A DNA stretch of 64,000 bases from Massilia sp. PAMC28688 (GTDB lineage: Bacteria; Pseudomonadota; Gammaproteobacteria; Burkholderiales; Burkholderiaceae_D). Below are positions 1 to 9,451 of the stretch, piece after piece. The DNA lies in assembly GCF_019443445.1 (NCBI RefSeq), contig NZ_CP080378.1, positions 4,030,001 to 4,094,000 of the forward strand, written 5' to 3'. The notes under the pieces are model-generated. The model saw only the letters and a list, made by a program, of their open reading frames with translations, was not told where the DNA came from and did not search any database. The translations under genes and the position numbers were made by a program. How positions within the stretch are numbered: the stretch's first letter is position 1; each line of letters begins with the position of its first letter.

Positions 1-661
1 CTTCGGGCGCGCTGAGCGTATCGGGCAATTCCTGCAGCGGCACGCCGTCAAACGCCAGGTCGCTGTACCAGGTGGCGTGGTTCAAGCCCACGCAGCGCGA
101 TTCCGGCACCCCGGGGTGGCCCAGCGCCTGACCCAGGGCTTCGAGGTCTTCGTCGGACTGGTCGCACATGCCGATCACCTGCACCTTGCCATGGTTGACC
201 AGGGCCTGGGTCACGATGTTGCTGGGGTTGGTGTAGTTGAGCAAGATGGCGCCGGGCGCCAGTTCGGCCATGGCGTCGGCCACGGCCAGCGCTTCGGGCA
301 CCGAGCGCAGGGCATAGAAAAAGCCGCCCGGGCCCACGGTTTCCTGGCCCGGTATGTCAAATTCCAGGGCCAGGGTTTCGTCCACGCGGCGCGCCGCCAG
401 CCCCCCCGGGCGGGTGGAATTGAGCACCAGGTCGGCGCCGCGCACGGCGTCCTCGAGGGTGGCTGCCGATTCGACCACGAAGGCGGCGCCTTCGCTGCGC
501 GCCATGCCTGCGCACAGGCGCGTGACCAGGGCCAGGCGTTCGGTATCAATGTCATACAGGCGCACGGTGCGCAGGGCCAGCGAGCTGCTCTGGCGGATGA
601 GCGACTGCACCAGTCCCGGGGTATAGGCACTGCCGCCGCCCAAGATGGTCAACGTTTCCAT
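1..661 (-). CDS. GH4-family NAD-dependent glycosidase, N-terminal part (cut by window edge)
   Basis: The reading frame starts at ATG 661 and is still open at base 1, giving about 220 residues of a family normally 420-450 long. The protein opens METLTILGGGSAYTPG, the glycine-rich dinucleotide-binding loop of glycoside hydrolase family 4. It also carries NYTNPSNIV, IGMCDQ (the metal-binding Cys region) and GLNH, all in GH4 order. GH4 enzymes cleave alpha- or beta-glycosides, often phosphorylated, by an NAD+/Mn2+ redox mechanism in the cytoplasm. The start overlaps the end of the upstream kinase gene by 13 bp, so it is the third gene of the operon begun by the GgpPS-like gene. The substrate cannot be told from this part. 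Because of the company it keeps, a glucosylglycerol-like glucoside is possible, but that is inference. Confidence 0.85.
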   Translation of the reverse strand, partial: METLTILGGGSAYTPGLVQSLIRQSSSLALRTVRLYDIDTERLALVTRLCAGMARSEGAAFVVESAATLEDAVRGADLVLNSTRPGGLAARRVDETLALEFDIPGQETVGPGGFFYALRSVPEALAVADAMAELAPGAILLNYTNPSNIVTQALVNHGKVQVIGMCDQSDEDLEALGQALGHPGVPESRCVGLNHATWYSDLAFDGVPLQELPDTLSAPE

Positions 662-1527
662 GGAATCTCCTCAATAAGCTTGGCAATGCGCGCTGCTTCA
701 TGCAGCAGCCCGCCCTGTTGCTGGATCATGTGGGCGGCGGCGCAATTGCCAAAGGCAAGCGCCTGGGCCGGGCGCTGGCCGCGGATCAGTGCCGCCAGCA
801 CGGCGGTGCAAAAGGCGTCGCCGGCCCCGGTACTGTCGATGATCGGCACCACGCCCGCTTCGGCCGTCACGGCTTCGCCTTCGAGCACGCCAAAGGCGCC
901 GGCCGCACCCAGCGTGACCACCACCGAGTGCGCGGCCCCGCCCAGCAGGTGCGGCGCGTCGTACAGGTCGGCGCAGGCGGTGGCCGCTTCTTTCTGGTTG
1001 AGCACCAGCAGGTCCCACGGCTGCCCCCGCAGGTGGGCCAGCTCGGCCAGGCGCTCCGGGCGCCAGCTGGCGCTCACGGCCACGCGGGTGCCGGCGGCAC
1101 GGGCCCGGGCCAGCGGCGCGGCCAGGCGCTGCGCTTCTTCCAGCCCTGGCACCAGAATCCACTTTGCCGCCGGCAGGGTAGTGACGCGGTCAAGCACCTC
1201 GAACCGGGCGGCACTGACAAAGGCGCGCTCGCCGGCATCGGTCAATACCAGCGACACGGCCGGATTGTCGGGCGCCGGCCAGGGCAGGAGCGTAAAGCCC
1301 AGGCGCGCGGCCAGGGCGCCCAGCGCCAGGTCGGCCATGCCCTGGCCGGCGGGCGCGCACAGCCCCACCTCCAGGCCCAGGGCCGCGGCCACGCTGGCAT
1401 TGTTGGCCGCCCCGCCAAAGCTGAGCGTCAACGCATCGACGAAGACCTCTTCGCCACCGGCCGGCGCGGCCGCGCGCGGCACGAACACGTCCAGGTAGGC
1501 CATGCCCGCCACGAGCAGCTCCATCAC
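649..1527 (-). CDS. PfkB-family carbohydrate kinase
   Basis: This 292-residue protein belongs to the ribokinase/PfkB sugar kinase family, ATP-dependent cytoplasmic enzymes. The N-terminal GMAYLDVFV strand, the GGAANNASVAAALG substrate region and the C-terminal STGAGDAFCTAV motif, with the GAGD anion hole and catalytic Asp, are all present. The frame can start at GTG 1527 or at ATG 1524; the second gives a TGATG overlap with the stop of the upstream gene, so translational coupling is likely. It lies between a GgpPS-like gene and a GH4 glycosidase gene. The substrate is not evident. A sugar, or the sugar or polyol freed by the glycosidase, would fit the context. Confidence 0.88.
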   Translation of the reverse strand: MMELLVAGMAYLDVFVPRAAAPAGGEEVFVDALTLSFGGAANNASVAAALGLEVGLCAPAGQGMADLALGALAARLGFTLLPWPAPDNPAVSLVLTDAGERAFVSAARFEVLDRVTTLPAAKWILVPGLEEAQRLAAPLARARAAGTRVAVSASWRPERLAELAHLRGQPWDLLVLNQKEAATACADLYDAPHLLGGAAHSVVVTLGAAGAFGVLEGEAVTAEAGVVPIIDSTGAGDAFCTAVLAALIRGQRPAQALAFGNCAAAHMIQQQGGLLHEAARIAKLIEEIPWKR

Positions 1528-3839
1528 GCGGCCTGGTCGAGCACCGGCGGCGGCACCGGGATGCGGCGCGCGGCCTGTTCGAAGTCGCTTGCCCAGCGCG
1601 CCACGTCATGCTCGGTGATGATGGCCGCCATGCGGGTGGTGCGGTAGGCCCGCTCGTCGGCCCCCATGGTCAGCGCCTTGTTGAGGGAGGCGATCATGGA
1701 GTTGGTGTCGTAGGGATTGGTCAGCACGGCGCCATGCAGGTCGACCGCGGCGCCGGCGAACTCGGACAGGATCAGGACGCCCGAACGCGACAGCGCTTTT
1801 TTGGTGGCGATGAATTCCTTGGCCACGAGGTTCAGGCCATCGCGCAGCGGCGTGATCCACGCCACGTCGCAGGCGGCGTAATGGGCAATGACATCCTCGA
1901 ACGGCAGCGAGCGGTAAAAATAGCGCACCGGCACCCATTCCAGGGTACAGAAGCGGCCATTGATGCGCCCCACGATGCGGTCCACTTCCAGGCGCAGGCT
2001 CTCGTAGATTTCCATCCCCGGCGCGGCCGGCGTGATGATGTTGATCAGGGTGACCTTGCCCAGGTATTCGGGATGCTCTTCCAGCAGTTTTTCAAACGCG
2101 GCCAGCTTTTCCAGCGACCCTTTCACGTAGTCCAGGCGCTCGATGGAAATGATCCCGGTCACGCCATTGAGGTAGCGCTCGATGCTGGCGGTCTTGCTGG
2201 CCACCGGCGCCGATGCGGCCAGCTGCGCGATCAGGTCGACATCGGTGCCCACCGGATGGGCGCCCACGCCGAGCTCGCGGTCGCCGACCTTGATGGCGGT
2301 GGTCACGGTATCGACCCCGAGCGCGCAGCCATAGGTGAGAAAGCGCGGGGCGCAGCGCTCGCTGGACAGTACCTCGACCGGGGCAAAGGAGCGCACCGCA
2401 TCGACAAAGTTCTCGACATAGCGGGGTATATGAAAGCCCACGTAGTCGCACTGGAGCAGGCTGCCGATGATGTCGCGGCGCCATGGCAGGATATTGAAGA
2501 TGTCACTCGACGGGAACGCCGTGTGATGGAAAAAGGCCAGCCGCAGGTCCGGGCGCAGGCGCCGCAGGTAGCCCGGCACCATCCACAGGTTGTAGTCATG
2601 GATCCAGACCAGTGCCCCTTCGGCCGCTTCCAGCGCAGTCTGCTCGGCAAAGAGCCGGTTGACTTCGAGGAATCGCTCCCACTGGGCCTGCTTGAATTCG
2701 GCGCGGTCGGGGAAGGAGAAAATGATGGGCCAGAATGCTTCCTTGGAAAACTTCTTGTAGAACAGGTCCACGTCTTCGGCGGTGAGGGCAATGCGGGCCG
2801 CGTGCAGGTTGGGATAGCGTCCGCTGTCGACCTGCACGTGCTGCACGAAGCCTTCCGGATCGCGGCTTTCCTGCTGCGACCAGGCCACCCAGCTTCCCTT
2901 GCGCGCGCCGGCAAACGAGCGCAGCAAGGTGGGAATGATGCCATTCGGGCTCTTGGGGGCGCGCTGGTGGCACACGCCATCTTCGATGATTTCATCAAAC
3001 GGCAGGCGGTGGTAGACCATCACCAGGTCGGCGTCGCCGCGCACGGCAACAGCCAGCTCTTCGAGCGGAGTCTGTTCGGCCAGCTTGCGGTGGTACACCA
3101 GGCCCTGCAGGATGCCGCCGCAGCCTTCTTCGCTGGCGATGTGCACGCGCGGACGGCGCCGCACGGCGTCGACCAGGGCCGGCTCGGCGCCGCCCACGAC
3201 AATGCCACGGAAGGGCCCGTGCAGCATGGACAAGTCATTCAAGGTGTCGCCGGCCGTGACGATATCGGCCGGGTCGATGCCCTCGGCCTCGGCCAGCGCC
3301 AGCAGGGCCGAGCCCTTGCCCACGCCGCGCGGCAGCACGTCGAGGTAGCGGCCGGCGGAAAACAGCAGGTCGCAGCCCAGGTCGGCCACGGCCTGGCGCA
3401 GGGCCGGCGTAATGCCGCCTTCGGTCACGATGAAGGAACAGCGGCGCTCCTGCGGCACGCTCTGGCGCTGCAGGGAAAACCCGGCCAGGGCGCGCAGCAC
3501 GGCTTGCGAGCCGGGCCAGCGCGCGGCAATGTCGTGCTGGATCGGTTCCACCGGGCGCAGGTCGGCGTGGACCACGGTGGCGCCGACGTCGGCAATGATG
3601 TAGTGAGGGCGGGGAATGGTAGGGTCACTGAGCAGCGGCATGATCGATTCGAGGCTGCGCCCGGTGACGAACACGATCCTGGCGCCGGACTGGGCGTCGC
3701 TGAACAAATCGCGGATCCGGCGCCGGCTGTCGTGGGTGCCTGCGAGCAAGGTTCCATCGAGGTCAGTGGCGAGTATCAATTTGCTGAGCGGGGCAACGGC
3801 GCTGGTATGGTTCCAGCAATCCCTTTGTATCACTGTCAT
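1524..3839 (-). CDS. ggpPS: Bifunctional glucosylglycerol-phosphate phosphatase/synthase (HAD-GT20 fusion)
   Basis: The 771-residue protein has an N-terminal HAD phosphatase domain (residues about 20-260, nucleophile pair D26/D28 in [10 protein letters not shown]) fused to a C-terminal GT20 glycosyltransferase (from about 268). The GT20 half carries [38 protein letters not shown] and [15 protein letters not shown]. These match cyanobacterial glucosylglycerol-phosphate synthase (GgpS) as recalled, far better than trehalose synthase OtsA. The same fusion is known as GgpPS in Stenotrophomonas rhizophila. It would join ADP-glucose and glycerol-3-phosphate, then remove the phosphate, making the osmolyte glucosylglycerol. 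The start at ATG 3839 has an AAGGAT ribosome site upstream. It heads an operon with the PfkB kinase and GH4 genes. Annotation pipelines may call it trehalose-6-phosphate synthase; I consider that wrong. Confidence 0.85.
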   Translation of the reverse strand: MTVIQRDCWNHTSAVAPLSKLILATDLDGTLLAGTHDSRRRIRDLFSDAQSGARIVFVTGRSLESIMPLLSDPTIPRPHYIIADVGATVVHADLRPVEPIQHDIAARWPGSQAVLRALAGFSLQRQSVPQERRCSFIVTEGGITPALRQAVADLGCDLLFSAGRYLDVLPRGVGKGSALLALAEAEGIDPADIVTAGDTLNDLSMLHGPFRGIVVGGAEPALVDAVRRRPRVHIASEEGCGGILQGLVYHRKLAEQTPLEELAVAVRGDADLVMVYHRLPFDEIIEDGVCHQRAPKSPNGIIPTLLRSFAGARKGSWVAWSQQESRDPEGFVQHVQVDSGRYPNLHAARIALTAEDVDLFYKKFSKEAFWPIIFSFPDRAEFKQAQWERFLEVNRLFAEQTALEAAEGALVWIHDYNLWMVPGYLRRLRPDLRLAFFHHTAFPSSDIFNILPWRRDIIGSLLQCDYVGFHIPRYVENFVDAVRSFAPVEVLSSERCAPRFLTYGCALGVDTVTTAIKVGDRELGVGAHPVGTDVDLIAQLAASAPVASKTASIERYLNGVTGIISIERLDYVKGSLEKLAAFEKLLEEHPEYLGKVTLINIITPAAPGMEIYESLRLEVDRIVGRINGRFCTLEWVPVRYFYRSLPFEDVIAHYAACDVAWITPLRDGLNLVAKEFIATKKALSRSGVLILSEFAGAAVDLHGAVLTNPYDTNSMIASLNKALTMGADERAYRTTRMAAIITEHDVARWASDFEQAARRIPVPPPVLDQAA

Positions 3840-4144
3840 GGCGGATGATCCTTATTTTGTGGGCGGTGCGCGTGCGGGGAACGGCGGCAAGCGTCGCCGT
3901 ACCTGCAGGCAATGGGCGGCACGTGGTATCCGGCTGGGCGGAATGGGCACCTATGAGCGGGCCGCGCAGAGGCGGCACGCCGCGAGATCCAGGTGCATAG
4001 GGCTGTCTTGTGTTGTTACTGGCAAACTTTGCCTGACTCGACAGCACATGGCCCAGCGTAACAAAGAAAAATTAGCGTTGTCTTAGCGTGCGCGGCTTCC
4101 GGTCGGCGCCGGGGGGCGCGGCCAGGCAATCGGAAGCCCTCTGG
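3840..4144. other. Intergenic region upstream of ggpPS
   Basis: No convincing gene lies in these 305 bases. They hold the leader of the GgpPS operon (minus strand) and follow the end of the Lnt-like gene. An inverted repeat GGCTTCCG (4094-4101) / CGGAAGCC (4131-4138) has no T run, so it is at best a weak transcript end. An AT-richer patch around 4050-4080 is the likeliest promoter area, but I could not fix hexamers. Confidence 0.4.
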
Positions 4145-6595
4145 CTAGCTGCCGTATACCCGCATGAGCAGCCAGGCGGGCATGCCCAGGAACAGCAGGG
4201 CATGGCTGGCATGGTGCAGCGCGCGCCGGATGGCAATGGCGCGCCCGGGCCGCACGGCCGCGGCCACCAGGGTCGCTGCCGCCACCGCCAGGCGCAGGGC
4301 GGCATCGCACAGGGCCACGCCGATGGCCCACGCGGCCCACCAGATGGCAAACGCGCTCAGGTAAGCGCGCAGGCCGAAGGTGTAGTACTCGCCGAACGCG
4401 CCGCCATAGGCGATGTGCTGCTGCAGGTGGAAGGCGGGAATGGCCAGCGCCAGCGACAGCAGTGCATACCGGACCAGCGGATGGTCCAGGCGCGAGCGCC
4501 GCACCGCCACGCTGGCATGCACATAGGCATCGATCAGCACCCGGGCCGGGGTGCGCGCGCCCACCGTGGGGCAGCCCGCCCGGGCCAGGGCCGCCGCCAG
4601 CAGCTGGGGGTGGGCCGTGGCCAGACCATAGTGCCAGCGCCGGCCCGACGCCAGGTGCAGCGACAGGCCCGGGCAGGGCAGGAGCAGGCGCCACAGCTGC
4701 ACGGCGGCGATATCGGCCAGCGCCAGTGTCTCGCGCGCGCGCCCGCGCGTGACCACGACCTGCCCGTTGTCGATCGCCGCGCGAGCCGCGAACAGGTACA
4801 GCACGCACCACGACGCGGCCAGCGGGGCGAGGATGAAGGTGGCAAACATGCGCGCCTGCGCCAGCGTGTTCAGGCGCAGTGCCTCGTTCTGCAGCAGGGC
4901 CACGCACAGATAGGCCAGGCCGGCGCCGGCCACGGCCCGTAGCAGGCCGGCAATGGCGCGCGCCGCCGGAGTGAGCAGCGCCACCTGCAGCGGCCCGTCC
5001 ATGGCCAGCTCGGGCCCGGCGCTGCTGCGCGGGCGCCACCGGCGCAGGGCCGACCAGGCACCGAGCGCGGCCAGGAAGACCATCGCCGCGCGTCCCACCC
5101 AGTCACCCCAGCGCATCACGAGCGTCATCGCCGGCTTGCGCGGCGCCACGTCGCCAATGACCAGTGTGCGTTCCCCCATGCGGCTGCCGGCCAGGACGCT
5201 GCCGCTGGCATCGATGACGGCACTGTAGCCGCTGGTGGTGACGCGGAACTGGGGCAGGCGCGTTTCAATGCTGCGAAAGGCCGCCGCGCTCTGGTGCAGC
5301 TGCGCGCCCAGTGTGCCTGCCGTGAACCAGGAATCGTTGGACATGGTCAGGATGGCCTGCGCGCCCAGGCGTGCGCCATTGATGGCCAGCGTGCTGTCGA
5401 CATCGTCAAAACAGATCAAAGGCAGCACGGGAATCTCGCGCCCATCCTTGAGCAGCAGGGGAAACACGCGCGCGCCATTGCCGCTTTGCCAGTTGCCGGT
5501 CCATGGCAGGGTGCGCCGCAGCTGCGCGCTGTCGAGCCAGCGGGGAACGTATTCGGTCAGGGGGAATAATCTGGTCTTGCGGTAAAAGCCCACCAGTCCA
5601 GTGCCGGGCTGGACAAAGGCGGCGGCGTTGTATTCCCCGGCGCTGTCGCGGTCATAGGTGCCAAAGACAAAGGGCACGCCGGCGGCGCTGACAGCGTCCA
5701 GGATGGCGCGGTCAAACGCGGCTCCCGCTTCGCTGCGGGGCTGGCCGAAGGTGGTGGGATAGACGGTTTCGGACCACAGCACCGCGTCGGCCCCCTGGCG
5801 CTCGACGGCGTCATAGCTCATGGCCAAATGCGTGCCGAGCACCTCGCGCACCACGGCATAGCTGCCTTTTTCCTGGCGCTGGCGTTCGTAGTTGACGATA
5901 TTGGCCTGAATCAGGCCCACGCGCAGCGGCTTGGCGTCGCTTGACGGCATGCCGGCCAGCACCAGCGCGCCATACCCGGCCAGCAGCAGCGGCACCGCGC
6001 CGGCCAGTGCCAGCGGGCGGGCGCTGGCACGCAGGCCCTGCCTGCGGCGCGCCAGCGCCGCTGCCAGCGCTTCATTGGCCAAAAGGAGCAGCAAGGTCAG
6101 GCCGGCGGGCCCGCCCAGGTCCGCTCCCTGGCGCAGCAGGCGGGCCGGATGCAGGCCGTAGCCCAGCGTGTCGCCCAGCAGCTTGGGCACCAGCCACTCC
6201 AGCCCAACCCAGGCCGCCGCTGCCGCCAGCGCCGCCAGCGCTGCGCCGTGCTGGCGCAAGGTTGCGTGGCGCACCAGCGCATAGGCCAGGAACTGTGGCT
6301 GGAACAGGGGCGCTGCCAGCAGCAGCAGGCCCAGCCCGGCCCCCGTGCCGATCTGGGCGTAGTCGCCAATGGCCATGCCGAACCAGGCAAAGCCGGCGCC
6401 GGTAAAGGCCACCGCCATGGCCCAGGCGCGCAGCAGGGCGCCAGCGACGCTCGGGCAGGTATCCAGATTGCGCAGCCACGGCACCAGAAAGACGAAGCCG
6501 AAGACCCATCCACCGCGGACATAGAGGGCAGCCAGGACGGCGCTGGCGGCAATGGCCGCGCCTGCGCGCACGGCCGGGTTCGAAAATGGAAGCAT
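4145..6595 (-). CDS. Apolipoprotein N-acyltransferase-like membrane protein with extra C-terminal domain
   Basis: At 816 residues this is about 300 longer than typical Lnt. Residues about 1-215 hold several membrane spans. A carbon-nitrogen hydrolase domain follows (about 225-480) with the three Lnt-type catalytic regions in order: Glu in WSETVYP, Lys in FYRKTRLFPLTEYVP and Cys in LICFDD. The C-terminal part (about 510-816) has further hydrophobic spans around a soluble stretch and matches no family I recognise. Lnt acylates the N-terminal Cys of lipoproteins in the inner membrane; this may be a paralogue with another acceptor rather than the housekeeping enzyme. It starts five bases after the hypothetical gene at 6601 and is probably co-transcribed with it. 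Catalytic assignment is by motif only. Confidence 0.75.
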   Translation of the reverse strand: MLPFSNPAVRAGAAIAASAVLAALYVRGGWVFGFVFLVPWLRNLDTCPSVAGALLRAWAMAVAFTGAGFAWFGMAIGDYAQIGTGAGLGLLLLAAPLFQPQFLAYALVRHATLRQHGAALAALAAAAAWVGLEWLVPKLLGDTLGYGLHPARLLRQGADLGGPAGLTLLLLLANEALAAALARRRQGLRASARPLALAGAVPLLLAGYGALVLAGMPSSDAKPLRVGLIQANIVNYERQRQEKGSYAVVREVLGTHLAMSYDAVERQGADAVLWSETVYPTTFGQPRSEAGAAFDRAILDAVSAAGVPFVFGTYDRDSAGEYNAAAFVQPGTGLVGFYRKTRLFPLTEYVPRWLDSAQLRRTLPWTGNWQSGNGARVFPLLLKDGREIPVLPLICFDDVDSTLAINGARLGAQAILTMSNDSWFTAGTLGAQLHQSAAAFRSIETRLPQFRVTTSGYSAVIDASGSVLAGSRMGERTLVIGDVAPRKPAMTLVMRWGDWVGRAAMVFLAALGAWSALRRWRPRSSAGPELAMDGPLQVALLTPAARAIAGLLRAVAGAGLAYLCVALLQNEALRLNTLAQARMFATFILAPLAASWCVLYLFAARAAIDNGQVVVTRGRARETLALADIAAVQLWRLLLPCPGLSLHLASGRRWHYGLATAHPQLLAAALARAGCPTVGARTPARVLIDAYVHASVAVRRSRLDHPLVRYALLSLALAIPAFHLQQHIAYGGAFGEYYTFGLRAYLSAFAIWWAAWAIGVALCDAALRLAVAAATLVAAAVRPGRAIAIRRALHHASHALLFLGMPAWLLMRVYGS

Positions 6596-6600
6596 GGGAT

Positions 6601-7260
6601 TCAGCGGCTTGGATTGTTGGGGTCGTTTGGTGGCGGGATGACGATGCGCCGGATCGGCAGCCCGGGCGGGGCCAGTTCCGGCGGCACCACGCGGTTGGCC
6701 GGCATGGCAAGGGGTTGCCCGTTGGGGCCGGTCAGCTGGAAGTCGGGCGCGAACATCAGGATCGCTTCGATGCGCTGGCCATCGTCGGTTGCCTGGTGAT
6801 GGCGGACATAGCCCTTGGGCAGCGCGAAGTCTTCCGGCACGGCCAGGCCCACCAGCGGCGGACTGGTGCCCGGCGGCAGAAAGGCGCCCAGGCCCGAATG
6901 AATCCCGCGCTGGTGCAAGCCGTCGATGACCTGCGCCATGGTGGGCCGCTCGCCGCGAGCCAGGTAACTGCTCAGGTCGCGCGTCGGGTCGGCGTCGCCT
7001 TCAGGCAGCACCGGCAGCGCGCCCGGCTGCTGGCTCGGCGGCTGGCCGGCAGACTGCGGCAGGTAGGGCTCGGGAGCAGGGGCCGGCGCCGGCGGCGGTG
7101 CCGCGGCCAGTTCCGGCGCGCGCAGCGTGGGCGCCCACAGCAGCCATAAGCCCGCCGCGCCGGCCAGTGCCAGCACGATGGCAATGGCCAGGCGGGCGCG
7201 GGAAGGGCGGCCGGCTCCGTTGCCGGAACTGGCCGCTTGCTTGCGAGGTGGCGTGTTCAA
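6601..7260 (-). CDS. Hypothetical membrane-anchored Pro-rich protein
   Basis: The 219-residue protein has a short basic N terminus, one hydrophobic helix at about residues 24-43, a Pro/Ala-rich linker (about 50-95) and a globular C-terminal half (about 100-200) ending in a Pro/Asn-rich tail. This suggests an inner-membrane anchor with a periplasmic domain. I do not recognise the family. It lies 18 bases after the SGNH esterase gene and five bases before the Lnt-like gene, so the three are probably one transcript. Confidence 0.65.
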   Translation of the reverse strand: MNTPPRKQAASSGNGAGRPSRARLAIAIVLALAGAAGLWLLWAPTLRAPELAAAPPPAPAPAPEPYLPQSAGQPPSQQPGALPVLPEGDADPTRDLSSYLARGERPTMAQVIDGLHQRGIHSGLGAFLPPGTSPPLVGLAVPEDFALPKGYVRHHQATDDGQRIEAILMFAPDFQLTGPNGQPLAMPANRVVPPELAPPGLPIRRIVIPPPNDPNNPSR

Positions 7261-7278
7261 AAAGCGCTTCCCCTGACT

Positions 7279-8364
7279 TTATGGCGCCGCCGGGTTGAAG
7301 GTGGACACGGCCCAGCCGATGCGCTCATGACCGAACTGGTTCCAGATCGGATTCTTGCCGCCGCTGATGGTGCTGTAGCGCGCCGCTCCGCTGCCGCTGG
7401 ACGATCCAAACAGGCCAGCCCTGATGGTACTGCCATTGTAGGTCGGGTGGGTATCGTCGGACTGGATGTAGTCATAGCTGCTGCTGGCCGACACAAAGTG
7501 CGTGTTGGCGTCGCGCAGCGTGCCGCGCAAGGTGGCGGTAATGCGCGCCACGTAGCTCGCCTCGGTTTCACCGGCCACGTAGCGCAGGGCGTCCGAATCA
7601 ATGCGTCCGTCGCCGTTGCTGTCATAGTCAGCCGCCATGTACTGGGCAAAGTTGTCGGCGCACTGGAAGCCTTTTTGGCGCGCCACATCGCACATCATGA
7701 AGTTCATGCGCGCCAGCGCCGGCAGGAACTTGTCCTGCATCTTGACGGTGGCGCCAGTGCCGGCGTCGCGGCAGGAGCTTTGCACATTGTCCGTGGCATA
7801 GCCGGGATAGTGAAGATTGGAAATGACTTTGAGCTTGACGCCCGGATAGGCGTTGGCGTTGATGAAATCCATGGCCGCCGTCACGTAGCGCTTGCAGCTG
7901 TTTTCGGCCGCCGTCAGGCCGCTGTAGTCGCAGGTCCCGGTCTGCTTCTTGAACGCCGAGCGGGCCTGCAGGCCGTCATTGCCGCACATTTCAAAGGTCA
8001 CCACCCGGGTATTACTGGCCTGCATGTACGCGCGCTCGGCCACGATCTTGTTGTCGTACACATCGGCGGCAACGGCCCCGGACTTGGTGCGGCGCACGCT
8101 TTCCACGTCGGTGCCCCACTGGGCCGAGAGGTATTCGGCGTTGACCACGGGGGCGGCATACTTGGCGGCGCTGGTGACGGAACCGTTATAGCCGGCGTAG
8201 ATGGAGTCGCCATAGGCCACCGTGCGGTAGCGCGTGCTGGTGCTGGCGCGGTCGATGGTCCAGGAAGCGTTTTGATTGAGGGTGCTGGCCCCTGCCGGTG
8301 CCTGCGCGAGCAGGGCCAGGGCCGGTAGCAGAACAGACAAGGAACGACGAAAGCGAATGCTCAT
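7279..8364 (-). CDS. Secreted SGNH/GDSL-type hydrolase
   Basis: The 361-residue protein has a signal peptide (RRSLSVLLPALALLAQAPAGA). It then shows the SGNH blocks: YGDSIYAG with nucleophile about S54, CGND (oxyanion Asn block) and SDDTHPT carrying the catalytic Asp and His. These enzymes are esterases or lipases acting on acyl or acetyl esters, here outside the cytoplasm. A stretch DYDSNGDGRIDSDAL looks like an EF-hand-type calcium loop in the middle of the domain. The start at ATG 8364 has AGGAGA upstream. It heads a likely three-gene operon with the genes at 6601 and 4145. The true substrate is unknown; a polysaccharide or lipid ester would be usual. Confidence 0.85.
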   Translation of the reverse strand: MSIRFRRSLSVLLPALALLAQAPAGASTLNQNASWTIDRASTSTRYRTVAYGDSIYAGYNGSVTSAAKYAAPVVNAEYLSAQWGTDVESVRRTKSGAVAADVYDNKIVAERAYMQASNTRVVTFEMCGNDGLQARSAFKKQTGTCDYSGLTAAENSCKRYVTAAMDFINANAYPGVKLKVISNLHYPGYATDNVQSSCRDAGTGATVKMQDKFLPALARMNFMMCDVARQKGFQCADNFAQYMAADYDSNGDGRIDSDALRYVAGETEASYVARITATLRGTLRDANTHFVSASSSYDYIQSDDTHPTYNGSTIRAGLFGSSSGSGAARYSTISGGKNPIWNQFGHERIGWAVSTFNPAAP

Positions 8365-8764
8365 GTAGTGTCTCCTGATTGTAATTGGCTGTTGTGGTGA
8401 TCCCGGTTTCTGCGAAACCGTACTGCTCAGCCAATGTATTTCAATCTGAAAAACAATGCTAATGTTGCATTCGTGTTCAGGGAAAAACGTTTAAAAATTG
8501 CAAAACTGTTGTATGGTTGCCGCGCGCGGCCGGGCCTGGCTGCGCCAATCAGGTAGCATGGGGTGGGACAGGAAACCATGGGCGCAAGCGGCCATCACGC
8601 CTGTCGCTGCGACCGGCGTGGGCGCCAAGTGCTTGATATTGAACAGCAAAGGAGCAAAACGCGGAGGCGGTTGCGGTGACGGGCCGCAGGCCGGCCCAGG
8701 CTTGTCAGGTGATCAAGCCGGGCTGCTGCAAAGCCTTGTCATGCCGGCAAGGGCGCCTGGCAGC
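8365..8764. other. Intergenic region upstream of the SGNH hydrolase
   Basis: I see no gene here. The 8420-8520 part is AT-rich and is the likely promoter region of the minus-strand esterase operon. In its leader, CGGTTTC (8404-8410) and GAAACCG (8414-8420) form a 7-bp stem around a 3-base loop, without a T run. Bases 8520-8764 are GC-rich and show no feature I can name. Confidence 0.4.
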
Positions 8765-9127
8765 TCATACCGGCATGGGACTGTTGGCGTTGAGGTCCAC
8801 GAAGCCGCGAATCAAACGGTAAGCCTTCCACAGCCAGACAATGCCCCACACCGCCAGCGCGATCGGAATGCCGATGAAGGTCAAAAACAGGACGCCGACC
8901 ACCACCATCCACACCACATACCACCAGAACGAGCGGATCATCCAGGTGTGATGGCTGTGCACCATGGTGCCCTCGGTCTCCGCGCGCTTGCTGTAGTTGA
9001 TAATGACCGGAATGATCGACAGCAGGCCCAATGAAAAGAAGAAAGTGACCGCGTGCACCAGATACAGCAGGCGGGCGGTATTCTTGGCGTCGGCAGTGCG
9101 GCCGTCGAGGACGAGTTGCTGGTTCAT
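8765..9127 (-). CDS. Small DUF4870-like inner-membrane protein
   Basis: From ATG 9127 the product is 120 residues. The frame is open further upstream, but ATG 9127 is preceded by AAAGGAAC at good spacing and the upstream residues look like noise. It has about three hydrophobic segments (TARLLYLVHAVTFFFSLGLL; WWYVVWMVVVGVLFLTFIGI; ALAVWGIVWLWKAY). This is the layout of the DUF4870 family of small bacterial membrane proteins, whose function is not established. It appears to be a single-gene unit. Confidence 0.75.
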   Translation of the reverse strand: MNQQLVLDGRTADAKNTARLLYLVHAVTFFFSLGLLSIIPVIINYSKRAETEGTMVHSHHTWMIRSFWWYVVWMVVVGVLFLTFIGIPIALAVWGIVWLWKAYRLIRGFVDLNANSPMPV

Positions 9128-9226
9128 GATGGTTCCTTTCAAAGTTGGCGCATGCGGCTGTATGCCGTTGACGCCTTGCATTCTGATTCCCGCACCCCCT
9201 TGACGCAACGGCAATAAAGTTCGCGT

Positions 9227-9451
9227 TTAACCGCGCGCGGCGCGCCGCCGGTCCGGGATGGCGCCATCGTAGACGGCGGCCGATGGCTTGCGGATCTTGC
9301 CTGGCGGGCGGGAAAATATTTCCTGGGTGAGACTGTCCGGCAGCCCCGCCTCGCCGGCGTAGCGCTGGGCGGCATGTTGCTGGAAAGCGGCCCGGGTCAG
9401 CACTGCAATATCCACCAGTTCGGCCGTCTTTTGATCAGTTCTGCGATTCAT
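9227..9451 (-). CDS. Hypothetical small protein
   Basis: A 74-residue frame beginning MNRRTDQKTAELVDIAVLTR and ending in an Arg-rich tail. The residue mix (helical, charged, no low complexity) looks protein-like, but no clear ribosome site precedes ATG 9451; a TTG at 9463 is an alternative. I recognise no family, and it could be a chance frame. Confidence 0.4.
   Translation of the reverse strand: MNRRTDQKTAELVDIAVLTRAAFQQHAAQRYAGEAGLPDSLTQEIFSRPPGKIRKPSAAVYDGAIPDRRRAARG

Noticed and set aside
1524..3839. Trehalose-6-phosphate synthase/phosphatase (OtsAB fusion)
   Set aside because: The GT20 half matches GgpS-type motifs along its length and the HAD domain is N-terminal as in GgpPS.
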